NCBI GenBank assembly: GCA_050012775.1
Contig: JBEKGN010000005.1
Coordinates: 1-64,000, forward strand
Length of the DNA: 64,000 bases
Direction: 5' to 3'
Source of the DNA: Roseiarcus sp050012775
GTDB lineage: Bacteria; Pseudomonadota; Alphaproteobacteria; Rhizobiales; Beijerinckiaceae
Below the pieces are notes generated by a model, which did not search any database, was not told where the DNA came from, and saw only the letters and a program-made list of their open reading frames with translations. Positions 42,332 to 51,861 of the stretch are shown one piece after another (position 1 is the stretch's first letter; each line of letters begins with the position of its first letter). Made by a program: the position numbers and the translations under genes.

Positions 42332-44680
42332 TCAGCCCGCCGCGCTGACGAAGCTGCCGAGCACCATCTTGCGGCCCGCGCGGTCGAAATCGACCGTGAG
42401 CTTGGGGCCGTCGACCGCGACGACGCTTCCGTTCCCGAACTTGACGTGGAACACGCGGGCGCCCACGGCGAAGGCCGAGGCGGCGTCCGTGCGCGAGACG
42501 GCGTGGCCTTCGATGACCCGCGCGCTCGCGGGCGAACCGGCCTCCTGGCGCGCCGCGCTTTCCCGCGCGCGCCGCCAGCCCGGCGTTTCATAGCGCGACG
42601 AGAACGAGGATTCGCGCTCGAAACGCGCGACGCCGTAACCGCCGTGGGCCCCGCTCGAAGCTTCCACCACGGCGACGTGATCCTCCGGCAGTTCGTCGAT
42701 GAACCGCGAGGGAAGCGAGCTCTGCCATAGCCCGCGCACGCGCCGATTGGCGGCGAAATAAATTTTCACGCTGCGGCGCGCGCGCGTGATCCCGACATAA
42801 GCGAGGCGCCGCTCCTCCTCGAGCCCCGCGCGTCCGTTCTCGTCGAGCGCGCGCTGATGGGGAAACAGACCTTCCTCCCAGCCCGGCAGGAACACCATGT
42901 CGAATTCGAGGCCCTTGGCGGCATGCAGGGTCATGATCGAAACGCGCTCGGCGCCTTCGCCGCTCTCGACGTCCATGACCAGCGAGACGTGTTCGAGAAA
43001 CGCCGCGAGAGTCGGGAAATCGCCCATCGAGCGCACGAATTCCTTCAGGTTTTCCAGCCTTCCCGCGGCGTCCGCGGTGCGCTCGGCCTTCCACATGTCG
43101 ATCAGGCCGCTCTCCTCGAGGATCGTCTGGGCGAGTTCTTCATGCGGCGCGACGTCGATCTGCGCCGACCAGCGCTCGAAGGCGCCCAGCAGGTCGCGCA
43201 GGATCTGGCGCGGCCGCGCCTTCAGCTCCTCGGTTTCGACCAGCACGCGCGCCGCGCGCATGAGCGAAACGCCCGCGCTCCGGCGATAGGCGTGCAACAG
43301 ATTCAGCGTCGCTTCGCCGAGCCCGCGTCGGGGCAGATTATAGATGCGCTCGAAAGCCAGATCGTCGTCCGGCTGGGCGACGCAGCGCAGATAGGCCAGC
43401 GCGTCGCGGATTTCGGCCCGCTCGTAGAATCGCGGTCCGCCGATCACCTTATAGGGGATGCCGAGCTCGATGAAGCGCTCCTCGAACTCGCGCATTTGGG
43501 CCGAGGCGCGCACGAGAATGGCGATCTCGCCCAGCGAAACGCCGGCGCGCTGCGCCGATTCGATTTCCTCGCCGACGACGCGCGCCTCCTCCTTGCTGTC
43601 CCACAGGCCGGTCACCGTCGGCTTTTCGCCGGCTTCGGCGCTGGTGTAGAGCGTCTTGCCCAAGCGATTGCTGTTGTGGGCGATCAGCCCCGCGGCGACC
43701 GCGAGGATATGGCCGCCCGAACGGTAATTCCGCTCGAGGCGGATGACCTTGGCGCCGGGGAAATCGTGCTCGAAGCGAAGGATGTTGTCGACGTCGGCGC
43801 CGCGCCAGCCGTAAATCGACTGGTCGTCGTCGCCGACGCAGCAGAGATTGCGATGTCCCTGCGCGAGCAGCCGCAGCCACAGATATTGCACGACGTTGGT
43901 GTCCTGATATTCATCGACGAGAATGTAGCGCCAGCGATTCTGATACTGCGCGAGAATCTCCGCGCGCTCGCGAAAGAGGCGCAGGCTTTCGAGCAGCAGG
44001 TCGCCGAAATCGACGGCGTTGAGCGCCTTCAGGCGCTCCTGATAGGCGCCGTAGAGCGCGCCGCCGCGGCCGTTGGCGAAGGCGCTCGCCTCGCCGGGCG
44101 GAACATGCGCGGGATCCAGGCCGCGATTCTTCCACGCGTCGATTTGGCTCGCCAGCGCCCGCGCCGGCCAGCGCTTGTCGTCGATATTCTCCGCCCGCAG
44201 GATCTGTTTGAGGAGGCGGATTTGGTCGTCGGCGTCGAGGATCGTGAAATTCGGCTTGAGACCCACCAGTTCGGCGTGGCGGCGCAAGATCTTGGCGCCG
44301 ATCGAATGAAAAGTGCCCATCCAGGGCATGCCCTCGACGACGCCGGTCAGGACGCCGACGCGCTCGCGCATCTCGCGCGCCGCCTTGTTGGTGAAGGTGA
44401 CCGCGAGAATCTCGTGCGGCTTGGCGCGGCCGGTGGCGATGATATGGGCGATGCGCGTGGTCAGAACCCGCGTCTTGCCGACGCCGGCCCCGGCGAGCAC
44501 GAGCACCGGCCCGTCGAGCGCTTCGACCGCGCGGCGCTGTTCCTCGTTCAAGCCCTTGAGATAGCGCGGCGCGGCGCCGGCGCCGGCCCGCGCCGAAAGG
44601 CTCCGCGTTTGAGCGGCGGCGGTCGCTTCGGGCGGAATCGGATCAAGACGGACGGACAACGGGCAAGTCTCGCGACGCAT
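42332..44680 (-). CDS. uvrD: UvrD/PcrA-family ATP-dependent DNA helicase
   Basis: A 782-residue superfamily 1 3'-5' helicase for nucleotide excision and mismatch repair. Motif I is LAGAGVGKTRVL near 62, motif Ia FTNKAAREMRERVG, motif II VDEYQDTN near 260, motif III VGDDDQSIYGWRGAD, motif IV RLERNYRS, motif V TLHAAKGLEFDMVFL and motif VI YVGITRARRSV. The C-terminal end contains the small Tudor-like region (GARVFHVKFGNGSVVAV) that contacts RNA polymerase in PcrA/UvrD. It is convergent with ilvE. Confidence 0.95.
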   Translation of the reverse strand: MRRETCPLSVRLDPIPPEATAAAQTRSLSARAGAGAAPRYLKGLNEEQRRAVEALDGPVLVLAGAGVGKTRVLTTRIAHIIATGRAKPHEILAVTFTNKAAREMRERVGVLTGVVEGMPWMGTFHSIGAKILRRHAELVGLKPNFTILDADDQIRLLKQILRAENIDDKRWPARALASQIDAWKNRGLDPAHVPPGEASAFANGRGGALYGAYQERLKALNAVDFGDLLLESLRLFRERAEILAQYQNRWRYILVDEYQDTNVVQYLWLRLLAQGHRNLCCVGDDDQSIYGWRGADVDNILRFEHDFPGAKVIRLERNYRSGGHILAVAAGLIAHNSNRLGKTLYTSAEAGEKPTVTGLWDSKEEARVVGEEIESAQRAGVSLGEIAILVRASAQMREFEERFIELGIPYKVIGGPRFYERAEIRDALAYLRCVAQPDDDLAFERIYNLPRRGLGEATLNLLHAYRRSAGVSLMRAARVLVETEELKARPRQILRDLLGAFERWSAQIDVAPHEELAQTILEESGLIDMWKAERTADAAGRLENLKEFVRSMGDFPTLAAFLEHVSLVMDVESGEGAERVSIMTLHAAKGLEFDMVFLPGWEEGLFPHQRALDENGRAGLEEERRLAYVGITRARRSVKIYFAANRRVRGLWQSSLPSRFIDELPEDHVAVVEASSGAHGGYGVARFERESSFSSRYETPGWRRARESAARQEAGSPASARVIEGHAVSRTDAASAFAVGARVFHVKFGNGSVVAVDGPKLTVDFDRAGRKMVLGSFVSAAG

Positions 44681-44744
44681 GAGGAATCATGCGTCGGCGC
44701 GCCGCGTCGCGCAACGGAAATCAGCGATCCCCGGCGCGCGCCAG

Positions 44745-45722
44745 TCAATTCCAGTGGTTGATCTGAATGGCCGCCGGCGTGAGAATGGCGGCGAAGAGGC
44801 CGGGCAGAAAGAACAGAATCATCGGCACGGTCAGCGTCGGCGGAAGCGACGCCGCCTTCTTTTCCGCGGCGTTCATTCGCTGATCGCGGCTTTCCTGGCT
44901 GAGCACGCGCAGCGCAGCGCCCAGCGGCGTGCCGTAGCGCTCGGCCTGGATCAGGACGGTGCTGAGAGAGCGAATCGATTCGAGCCCCGTGCGGCCGTTG
45001 AAATTTTCGAAGGCGGTGCGCCGGTCCGGGAGATAGGACATTTCCGCCGCCAGCAAGGTCAGCTCCTCGGCCATGTCGATGCTCTCGACGCCGACTTCCG
45101 CGCTCACCTTACGCACCGTATGCTCGATCGACATGCCCGATTCGGCGCAGATCAACATCAGATCGAGCATATTGGGATAGGCGCGCTCCAAGGACTTCTG
45201 CCGCTTGGCCGTCGAATTGCGCAGATAGAGTTCCGGCGCCTTGACGCCCAGATACATCGCGAACATGACAAAGCCGATCCTCATCGGCAGCGGCTGAGTC
45301 CATTTCGCGATGATGAAAATATAGACGATCGCACATACGGCGAACACGATCGGCGCGACAAGCCGAAAGGTGACGAAGGCGTATTCGGCGCCCGCGCCGC
45401 GGAACCCGGCCCGCGCCAGAGTCTCCTTGGCTTTCTCCGTGCTCAGCCAGGTCGTCAGGTTGAGCGCGTCGACGACATTCTTCAGTATGGTGCTGGGCTT
45501 GACGCGCAATTGCTTCTTGCCTGGGCTGGCGACCAGCCTTTCGCGCTCTCGCATGCGGATGCGTTCCCGCTCGGAGCTGACCGCCTTGATTCGGCGCGAG
45601 AGATTGTCGGTCTGCAGCAGCGGCACGAACACCATTAGAACGGTCGCCGCGCAGCCGAGCGCGGCGAGGAGAAACGCCATAAAATGCGCATCGCCCAATT
45701 CGTTTATGACATCGTCCAACAT
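44745..45722 (-). CDS. tadC: Tad pilus inner-membrane platform protein TadC
   Basis: A 325-residue type II secretion F-family protein, last gene of the tad operon. Membrane helices lie near 15-35, 135-155 and at the C-terminus. The F-domain block AYPNMLDLMLICAESGMSIEHTVRKVSAE and ERYGTPLGAALRVLSQESRDQR is present. With TadB it forms the platform through which the ATPase CpaF drives pilin assembly. It starts 13 bases after tadB. Confidence 0.93.
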   Translation of the reverse strand: MLDDVINELGDAHFMAFLLAALGCAATVLMVFVPLLQTDNLSRRIKAVSSERERIRMRERERLVASPGKKQLRVKPSTILKNVVDALNLTTWLSTEKAKETLARAGFRGAGAEYAFVTFRLVAPIVFAVCAIVYIFIIAKWTQPLPMRIGFVMFAMYLGVKAPELYLRNSTAKRQKSLERAYPNMLDLMLICAESGMSIEHTVRKVSAEVGVESIDMAEELTLLAAEMSYLPDRRTAFENFNGRTGLESIRSLSTVLIQAERYGTPLGAALRVLSQESRDQRMNAAEKKAASLPPTLTVPMILFFLPGLFAAILTPAAIQINHWN

Positions 45723-45735
45723 CAGGCTTGTCCGA

Positions 45736-46701
45736 TCAGAAATCGAAGTTGATCATCTTCTTCATCATCGCGACGCCGATGCTCATCCAGAATATTGCGA
45801 TCGCCGCGATCACCCGGCCGTGCTGCGTCGACCACAGCAGCATGATATATTTCGGCGAGGACAGATAAAGCAGGCCCGTGACGACGAAGGGAACCAAGCC
45901 GATGATGATCGCGGAAGCCTTGGCTTCCATCGCCATCGCGCTGATTTTTCCCTTCATTTTCTTTCGCTCACGCAAGGTTCGCGACAAGTTGCCGATCGCC
46001 TCGGACAGGTTGCCGCCGGCCTGATTCTGGATGCCGATGACGATCGAAAAGAAATTCGTCTCGCTGACCGGCACACGCTGAGCCATTTTCTCGACCGCTT
46101 CCGGCAGCGGCAGGCCGAGCGCCTGGGCCTCGACGATCCTGCGAAATTCCGAGCGCAGTGGCTCGGGCGATTCGTTGGCGATGATGCGCAACGTGTCGCC
46201 GAGCGGAAGACCGGCCTTGACGCCGCGCACGATGATATCCAGCGCATTGGGAAATATAGAAACGAATTTGTTGATTCGGCGCGCGCGAAGCCGGGCGAGG
46301 ACGAGATTGGGAAGGCCGAGGCCGCTCATGGCCACGATCAGACCCGCCAGCAGCGGGCTTTCCGACTTGACGTAGGCGAAACCGCCGAGCGCGACGGCGA
46401 TGACCGCGAAGACGATGATGAACTGTTGACGGGACATCGTCAGCCCGGCTTGCTCGATGCGCGTTTGCAAGTCGGGGCGCTTGCCCTTCGCTTTATTTTC
46501 CAGCTCCTTGATGTTTTCGGCGATCTGCTTCTTCTTCGCGGCCCGGTCGACCGTGCCGGCGCTCGCCTTCACCTCGGTTTTCTTAATCTTAAGCGCCGCG
46601 CGCCGTTTGTCCGCTCGCGAATCGCCGCCGGCGAACGCGAATGCCAGACCCCCGCACGCGAGGATCACGCAGCCCGCCGCCAAAATCGTGTTATTGACCA
46701 T
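45736..46701 (-). CDS. tadB: Tad pilus inner-membrane platform protein TadB
   Basis: A 321-residue F-family protein. Membrane helices lie near 5-22 and 90-130 and at the C-terminus, and the F-domain contains NALDIIVRGVKAGLPLGDTLRIIANE and FSIVIGIQNQAGGNLSEAIGNLSRTLRERKKM. Paralogous to TadC, with which it forms the assembly platform. It lies 27 bases after cpaF. Confidence 0.93.
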   Translation of the reverse strand: MVNNTILAAGCVILACGGLAFAFAGGDSRADKRRAALKIKKTEVKASAGTVDRAAKKKQIAENIKELENKAKGKRPDLQTRIEQAGLTMSRQQFIIVFAVIAVALGGFAYVKSESPLLAGLIVAMSGLGLPNLVLARLRARRINKFVSIFPNALDIIVRGVKAGLPLGDTLRIIANESPEPLRSEFRRIVEAQALGLPLPEAVEKMAQRVPVSETNFFSIVIGIQNQAGGNLSEAIGNLSRTLRERKKMKGKISAMAMEAKASAIIIGLVPFVVTGLLYLSSPKYIMLLWSTQHGRVIAAIAIFWMSIGVAMMKKMINFDF

Positions 46702-46728
46702 TGCTCCGTATCCCAGCGTGTCGAAGCG

Positions 46729-48153
46729 CTAAGGCGCTTCGTTGATCTCCGAGGCGTCGAGCGCCGCGGCCAGGCGCTGCTCCTCGCCGAAGTAGCGCGC
46801 GCGGTCCCAAAAGCGCGGCCGGCCGATTCCGGTCGAACGATGCCGGCCCTTGAGTTTGCCTTGCGCGTCCTCGCCCAGGACTTCGTAGACAAACAGATCC
46901 TGGGTGATGATGACGTCGCCCTCCATCCCCATCACCTCGGTGATATGGGTTATCCGCCGCGATCCGTCGCGCAGGCGCGCGGCCTGCACGATCACATCGA
47001 CCGAAGAGCTGATCATCTCGCGAATGGTGTGCGAAGGCAGGGAATAGCCGCCCATCGTGATCATCGATTCGATACGGCTGAGCGCCTCGCGCGGCGAATT
47101 GGCGTGGAGCGTCCCCATCGAGCCGTCGTGACCGGTGTTCATCGCCTGCAGGAGATCGAAAGCCTCCGGTCCGCGCACTTCGCCGACGATGATCCGCTCG
47201 GGCCGCATGCGCAGGCAGTTCTTCACGAGATCGCGCATCGTGACCTGCCCGGCGCCCTCGAGATTGGGCGGACGCGTTTCCAGACGCACGACATGCGGTT
47301 GTTGCAACTGCAATTCCGCCGCGTCTTCGCAGGTGATGATCCGCTCGTCCGGTTCGATGTAATGAGTCAGGCAATTGAGCAGCGTCGTCTTGCCCGAGCC
47401 CGTGCCGCCGGAAATGACGACGTTGCAGCGAACGCGGCCGATGATCTTGAGGATTTCGGCTCCGGTCGGCGAAATCGAGCCGAACCGCGTGAGCTGATCG
47501 AGGGTCAGCTTGTCCTTCTTGAATTTGCGGATCGTCAACGCCGCGCCGTCGATCGCCAATGGCGGCGCGATGACGTTGACGCGCGAGCCGTCCATCAGGC
47601 GGGCGTCGCAGATCGGCGAGGCCTCGTCGACGCGCCGACCGACCTGACTGACGATACGCTGGCAGATGTTCATCAACTGGGCGGCGTCGCGAAATCGAAC
47701 GTTGGTCAATTGGATCTTGCCGCCGACTTCGATGAAGCAGCGCGTCGGGCCGTTGACCATGATGTCGGCGATGTCGTCGCGCGACAACAGCGGCTCGAGC
47801 GGCCCGTAACCGAGCACGTCGTTGCAGATATCGTCGAGCAGGTCCTCTTGCTCGGAGATCGACAGGACGAGATTCTTGATCGTCACGATTTCGTGGACGA
47901 TGTCGCGAATTTCCTCGCGCGCGCTCTCCGGATCGAGCTTGGCCAACGCCGCCAGATCGATCGCCTCGATCAGCGCGCCGAAGATCATCGACTTGGTTTG
48001 AAAATAGCTGTCGGACCGGCGTTCCGGTTGCGCCAGGGACGGCGGCTCGGCGCTGGCTGGCGACTTCGTCGACTCCGGCCGGGGCGCGAGCGCGCCGGCC
48101 GGAGTCGGCGCCGCCTGGGCGCTCAATCCGGGATTGGACCGCTTACCGAACAT
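46729..48153 (-). CDS. cpaF: Tad pilus assembly ATPase CpaF (TadA-type)
   Basis: A 474-residue secretion ATPase of the VirB11/CpaF family. The first 80 residues are variable, then the N-terminal domain (about 80-200) precedes the Walker A motif GGTGSGKTTLLNCL near 265. An Asp box follows, then Walker B MRPERIIVGEVRGPEA near 331, and the His box is in TGHDGSMGTLHANSPREAL. It powers pilin polymerisation from the cytoplasmic face. Gap to cpaE 82 bases. Confidence 0.96.
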   Translation of the reverse strand: MFGKRSNPGLSAQAAPTPAGALAPRPESTKSPASAEPPSLAQPERRSDSYFQTKSMIFGALIEAIDLAALAKLDPESAREEIRDIVHEIVTIKNLVLSISEQEDLLDDICNDVLGYGPLEPLLSRDDIADIMVNGPTRCFIEVGGKIQLTNVRFRDAAQLMNICQRIVSQVGRRVDEASPICDARLMDGSRVNVIAPPLAIDGAALTIRKFKKDKLTLDQLTRFGSISPTGAEILKIIGRVRCNVVISGGTGSGKTTLLNCLTHYIEPDERIITCEDAAELQLQQPHVVRLETRPPNLEGAGQVTMRDLVKNCLRMRPERIIVGEVRGPEAFDLLQAMNTGHDGSMGTLHANSPREALSRIESMITMGGYSLPSHTIREMISSSVDVIVQAARLRDGSRRITHITEVMGMEGDVIITQDLFVYEVLGEDAQGKLKGRHRSTGIGRPRFWDRARYFGEEQRLAAALDASEINEAP

Positions 48154-48235
48154 GCTCTATTTCCCTGCGTCTGCGGCCGCCGTGCGCGGCGCCGACCGCG
48201 AGCGCCGACGTTTGCGGTGTTTTGATGCGCGGCTC

Positions 48236-49510
48236 TCAAGCTTTCTTTCGGACGAATTTGGCGATGAACGGATCGAGCAGGCCGCGCTTGGCCTTGCGCG
48301 CCTCGCCGCGGCCCGCGACCTCGTTGGCGAGATCGGCGAAGATTTCGGCGATTTTTCCCTTGGCTTCGATTTCGGCGATCATCTGCCCGTTATTGGCCGC
48401 GGCGCCGAAGAGCTTGGCGTCGTGAGGGATGACGGCGAATGGCTCCATTTCCACGGTCTTGGCGAAATCCGCCACCGAGATTTCCGGGCGCCTGGGCATG
48501 CCGACGCCATTGACGATCAGACGGGGCGGATAGTCATTGGGCCGCGAGCCGCGGATGTTGTCGATGATGTTCTTGGCGTTGCGCAAGTTGGCCAGATCCG
48601 GCCCGGCGACGATGACGACTTCGTCCGAGCCGACGAGCATGCGTCGCGTCCAGGCGGTCCAGGCGTGAGGAATGTCGAGAACGATCCAGGGCGCCGAGGC
48701 GCGCATCGTATCGACGACCGAGTCGAACGACGTCTCGGAAAAATCATAGAGGCGGTCGAGCGTCGCCGGCGCCGCCAACAGGTGCAAATTGTCGCCGCAC
48801 TTGGACAGAAGACGGTCGATGAGCGTCGCGTCGACGCGTTCAGGCGCGAACACCGCCTCCGCGACGCCCTGCGGCGGATCCTGGTTGTAGTCGAGGCCCG
48901 CCGTGCCGAAGCCGAGGTCGAAGTCCGCGACGATCGTCGCCATTTCCAGCCCCGTGGCGAGCGCCCAGGAAAGATTATGGGCGACCGTCGACGATCCGAC
49001 GCCGCCCTTGGCGCCGATGACGGAGATCACGCGTCCCAGCGGTTTGGCGCCGGCCGTGCGAAAGAGATGCGAAATCGCCTGGACGAACTCGACCGCGCTG
49101 AATGGCGCGACGAGATACTCGCTGACCCCACGCGCCATCAACTGCCGGTAGAGCACGATATCGTTCACTCTGCCGAGAATGACGACCTTCGTTCCCGCGT
49201 CGCAATATTGCGAGAGTTCGTCGAGTTGCTCGATGAGCGATTCGCGGTTCGCCGTCGCCTCGAGCACGATGACGTTCGGCGTCGGAGCGTTGCGGTACGC
49301 CTCGACCGCGGCGACCGCTCCGCCCATGTTCTGCTTGACATGGGTCTTGCTCATGCGGCGATCGCCGATCGCCGCCTGGACGACGGCGGCGGTTTCCGGG
49401 GTCTCGCAAAAGGCTTGAATGGAGACGCGAGGAATCGGATCGATTTGCGGGATGGCCGTCCCCCGCGGGGCGGCGAGCGGCTCCGCCTGCTCGACTGCCT
49501 GAACGCGCAT
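48236..49510 (-). CDS. cpaE: Tad pilus localisation/assembly protein CpaE
   Basis: A 424-residue MinD/ParA-like protein with a receiver-like N-terminal domain (about 30-150) lacking the phospho-Asp pocket and a deviant Walker A GAKGGVGSSTVAHNL near 170. It places the pilus machinery at the cell pole in Caulobacter. The C-terminal part (GVGMPRRPEISVADFAKTVEM) is conserved. It lies 3 bases after cpaD. Confidence 0.92.
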   Translation of the reverse strand: MRVQAVEQAEPLAAPRGTAIPQIDPIPRVSIQAFCETPETAAVVQAAIGDRRMSKTHVKQNMGGAVAAVEAYRNAPTPNVIVLEATANRESLIEQLDELSQYCDAGTKVVILGRVNDIVLYRQLMARGVSEYLVAPFSAVEFVQAISHLFRTAGAKPLGRVISVIGAKGGVGSSTVAHNLSWALATGLEMATIVADFDLGFGTAGLDYNQDPPQGVAEAVFAPERVDATLIDRLLSKCGDNLHLLAAPATLDRLYDFSETSFDSVVDTMRASAPWIVLDIPHAWTAWTRRMLVGSDEVVIVAGPDLANLRNAKNIIDNIRGSRPNDYPPRLIVNGVGMPRRPEISVADFAKTVEMEPFAVIPHDAKLFGAAANNGQMIAEIEAKGKIAEIFADLANEVAGRGEARKAKRGLLDPFIAKFVRKKA

Positions 49511-49513
49511 GGC

Positions 49514-50245
49514 TCAGCCTCCCGTTCCGACTTGGCCGATCGCCGTGTTCTGAATCTTCCAGTTGGTCCCGGGATCTTGGCCGTTGCGCACGTCGACGAT
49601 CGCCCGCAACCGCATGTTCACGTCCGGGGGGTCGCTCGCGCGCGTTTGCGCGAGATCGCGGGGATCGTCGACCTGGGCGGCGAGCACGGACTGGGTCGCG
49701 CAGCCAAAATTCGGGTAAGCGTCGTTCTTCCAGCCCTCGATCGAGCCGCCCGACGCCAAATCGCTCGGCCACTGGCCGCATGGCGTGGGCACGCTGGCCT
49801 TCAGGCCTTGAAATATCAGCCGCACCGGCGACGCGCGCGTCGCGGCGGCGGCGGGGTAGACGCCGACGCCGATATAACCGCGCAGCCCGGTCGAGGCCAA
49901 GGTTCGGCGAATCTCGTCGATGATCCGGCTGTTCCTCTCTCTTTGGCCTGCCGGCGCCAGAATGGTGATCCGGCCCGTGCCCAAAGCGCGATAGCGCTCG
50001 GCGAAGCCGCGAATATTGGCCACCGACTGCGAATCGAGGCCGGCGCCGATGGGATAGACGTCGAGCATCGTCGGCGCCTGAGCGAGAACGATCGGATGAC
50101 GCTGGTGATAATCGCCCGGCTCGATCCCGTCGTTGGAAGCATAGTCGACGCCGCAGCCCGCGAGCGGGGAGGCCGCGACGCTGGCGAGGAGAAGCCAGCC
50201 GAAGGGCAGGGCTCGTAAGCGGCGTTGGGTTGGGTTCCTCGACAT
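49514..50245 (-). CDS. cpaD: Tad pilus lipoprotein CpaD
   Basis: A 243-residue protein with a lipobox (SPLAGC near residues 26-31) that associates with the CpaC secretin in the outer membrane. The conserved DYHQRHPIVLAQAP block follows the lipidation site, and CGQWPSDLA and NFGCATQSVLAAQVDDPRDLA near the C-terminus are typical. ATG 50245 is chosen, since GAGAG lies 7 bases upstream; ATG 50275 is the alternative. Maturation would need lspA, also in the window. Confidence 0.93.
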   Translation of the reverse strand: MSRNPTQRRLRALPFGWLLLASVAASPLAGCGVDYASNDGIEPGDYHQRHPIVLAQAPTMLDVYPIGAGLDSQSVANIRGFAERYRALGTGRITILAPAGQRERNSRIIDEIRRTLASTGLRGYIGVGVYPAAAATRASPVRLIFQGLKASVPTPCGQWPSDLASGGSIEGWKNDAYPNFGCATQSVLAAQVDDPRDLAQTRASDPPDVNMRLRAIVDVRNGQDPGTNWKIQNTAIGQVGTGG

Positions 50246-50289
50246 GACAGGACTCTCGTTTGATGGCGGCGGCATGGTCTCGTCTTTGC

Positions 50290-51861
50290 TCAGTCGGTGA
50301 TGAATCCGACCTTGCCGGAGTACCCGGGCATGGGCTGCAGGGCGCCCGAACTCGAATAAATTCGATTGACGCGCCCGAGCAGCCAGGACTGGGGATCGCT
50401 CGCTTCGCTGAAATTGGCGTCGGGCCGCACCACGTCGCGCGGATCGATCGCATGCACGATGTAGGGCGTGACGACGATCAGCAGCTCGGTTTCCTCGCGC
50501 AGGTAGTCGCGTGAGCGAAACAGAGTTCCGAGGACCGGCAAATTCATCAGGCCAGGCACGCCGTTGATCGCCTGTTGCGTCTTCGTCGAAATGAGGCCGG
50601 CCGAAGCGATCGACCCCCCCGACGGCAATTCGACGGTCGTTTCGTTCTTGCGCGTGCGGAAGCCCGGAACCGACGCGCCGAAGATGTTGACTTGCGTCGA
50701 GGTGTCGATATCCGTCACTTCCGTGGCGACGCGCAATTGGATGCGGCCCGGCGAAAGAACCACCGGAGTGAAATTCAGCGTGACGCCATAGGGCTGCTGA
50801 ATGATGGTGGGCGTGCAAACGTTGCCGCTGCAGCTTTCGCCATTGAGGATCGGGACCGTGCCGCCGGCGAGGAACTTGGCGCTTTCCCCGGAGACGGCGG
50901 TGACCGTCGGTTCGGCGAGGGTGCGCGCGACGCCCTGGCGTTCGAACGCCGCGAGCGTCGCCGATATGTTCTGCCCCGCCGTGACCCAGCCCAAGGTCGC
51001 CGCCGTATTGCTCAGCGTGCCGTTGACGGAGAAGGGATTGCTGACGGTGAAGCCGTTCGAGCCGGAGCCGACGCCCGTCATGTTGACGCCGAGCTGTTTG
51101 ACGATGTCGCGGCGAATTTCGGTGATGGCGACGCGCAGGCTGACCTGGTCGAGGCCGCGGATGATCAGCGAGTTGATCACCTTGCCTTGCGGGGTGGTCG
51201 AGGTGGTCGAGCGGCTCGAGACGGCCGAGGTGGCCGAAGCGGTCGAGGTGGTCGAAGTGGTCGCTCCGGCCGGCGCGACCGAACCTTCGCCCGCGTTGTT
51301 AACTTGGCTGAGGTAGCCGTTGGCGATATCGATCGCCTTTTGCGCATCCCCGGCCGAGGCGACCGATCCCGTAAGGATGATCGATTCGGAGACCGTGCGA
51401 ACGCGAATGTCGTTGCCCGGAATCGCAGTGTCGAGCAATTCCTTCAGGCTCCCGACATCGCGCCCAACGGAAATTTCGTACTTGGCGATCTTGCGGCCGT
51501 CCGCGGCGAGCGCGAAGATCGTCGTCTGGCCGGCCGCCAGGGTGGAAATATAGATGCGGCGCGCCGAGCGCACGATGGCGTTGGCGACCTTGGGCTCGCC
51601 GACGAAGATTTCGGCCGCGTCCTCGGGCAGATCGCAGATCACCGACCGGCCGACGCCGAGCTGCAAGGTCTTGACCGCGCCGTCCGCGACGTTGCACTCC
51701 GACGAGGGCGCCGCCGCGTCTCCCGACAGTGCCGGCGTTTGCGGCGCGAGCGCGAAGAACGCGATCGCCGCGCCGATCGAAAGGGCGGACCGGCGCGCGA
51801 AGCGATGCCTTGTCATGCGGCGATCCTCAACCTTGAACTTTGCCATGGCCGCCCTCTTCAT
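50290..51861 (-). CDS. cpaC: Tad pilus secretin CpaC (RcpA-type)
   Basis: A 523-residue outer-membrane secretin. Signal peptide about residues 20-45, then the N-terminal pilotin/BON-like domains (VKTLQLGVGRSVICDLPEDA, VSESIILTGSVASAGDA). Near residues 200-225 lies an unusual Thr/Ser-rich stretch made of short nucleotide repeats. The secretin core (about 270-460: QGVARTLAEPTVTAVSGESAKFLAGG, then SIASAGLISTKTQQAINGVPGL) is well kept. Its ATG overlaps the cpaB stop (TGATG). Other in-frame starts at 51846 and 51816 are possible. Confidence 0.93.
   Translation of the reverse strand: MKRAAMAKFKVEDRRMTRHRFARRSALSIGAAIAFFALAPQTPALSGDAAAPSSECNVADGAVKTLQLGVGRSVICDLPEDAAEIFVGEPKVANAIVRSARRIYISTLAAGQTTIFALAADGRKIAKYEISVGRDVGSLKELLDTAIPGNDIRVRTVSESIILTGSVASAGDAQKAIDIANGYLSQVNNAGEGSVAPAGATTSTTSTASATSAVSSRSTTSTTPQGKVINSLIIRGLDQVSLRVAITEIRRDIVKQLGVNMTGVGSGSNGFTVSNPFSVNGTLSNTAATLGWVTAGQNISATLAAFERQGVARTLAEPTVTAVSGESAKFLAGGTVPILNGESCSGNVCTPTIIQQPYGVTLNFTPVVLSPGRIQLRVATEVTDIDTSTQVNIFGASVPGFRTRKNETTVELPSGGSIASAGLISTKTQQAINGVPGLMNLPVLGTLFRSRDYLREETELLIVVTPYIVHAIDPRDVVRPDANFSEASDPQSWLLGRVNRIYSSSGALQPMPGYSGKVGFITD

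Noticed and set aside
45370..48225. 951-codon open frame on the plus strand across tadC, tadB and cpaF
   Set aside because: The minus strand encodes recognised Tad proteins with all motifs; the antisense translation resembles no family.
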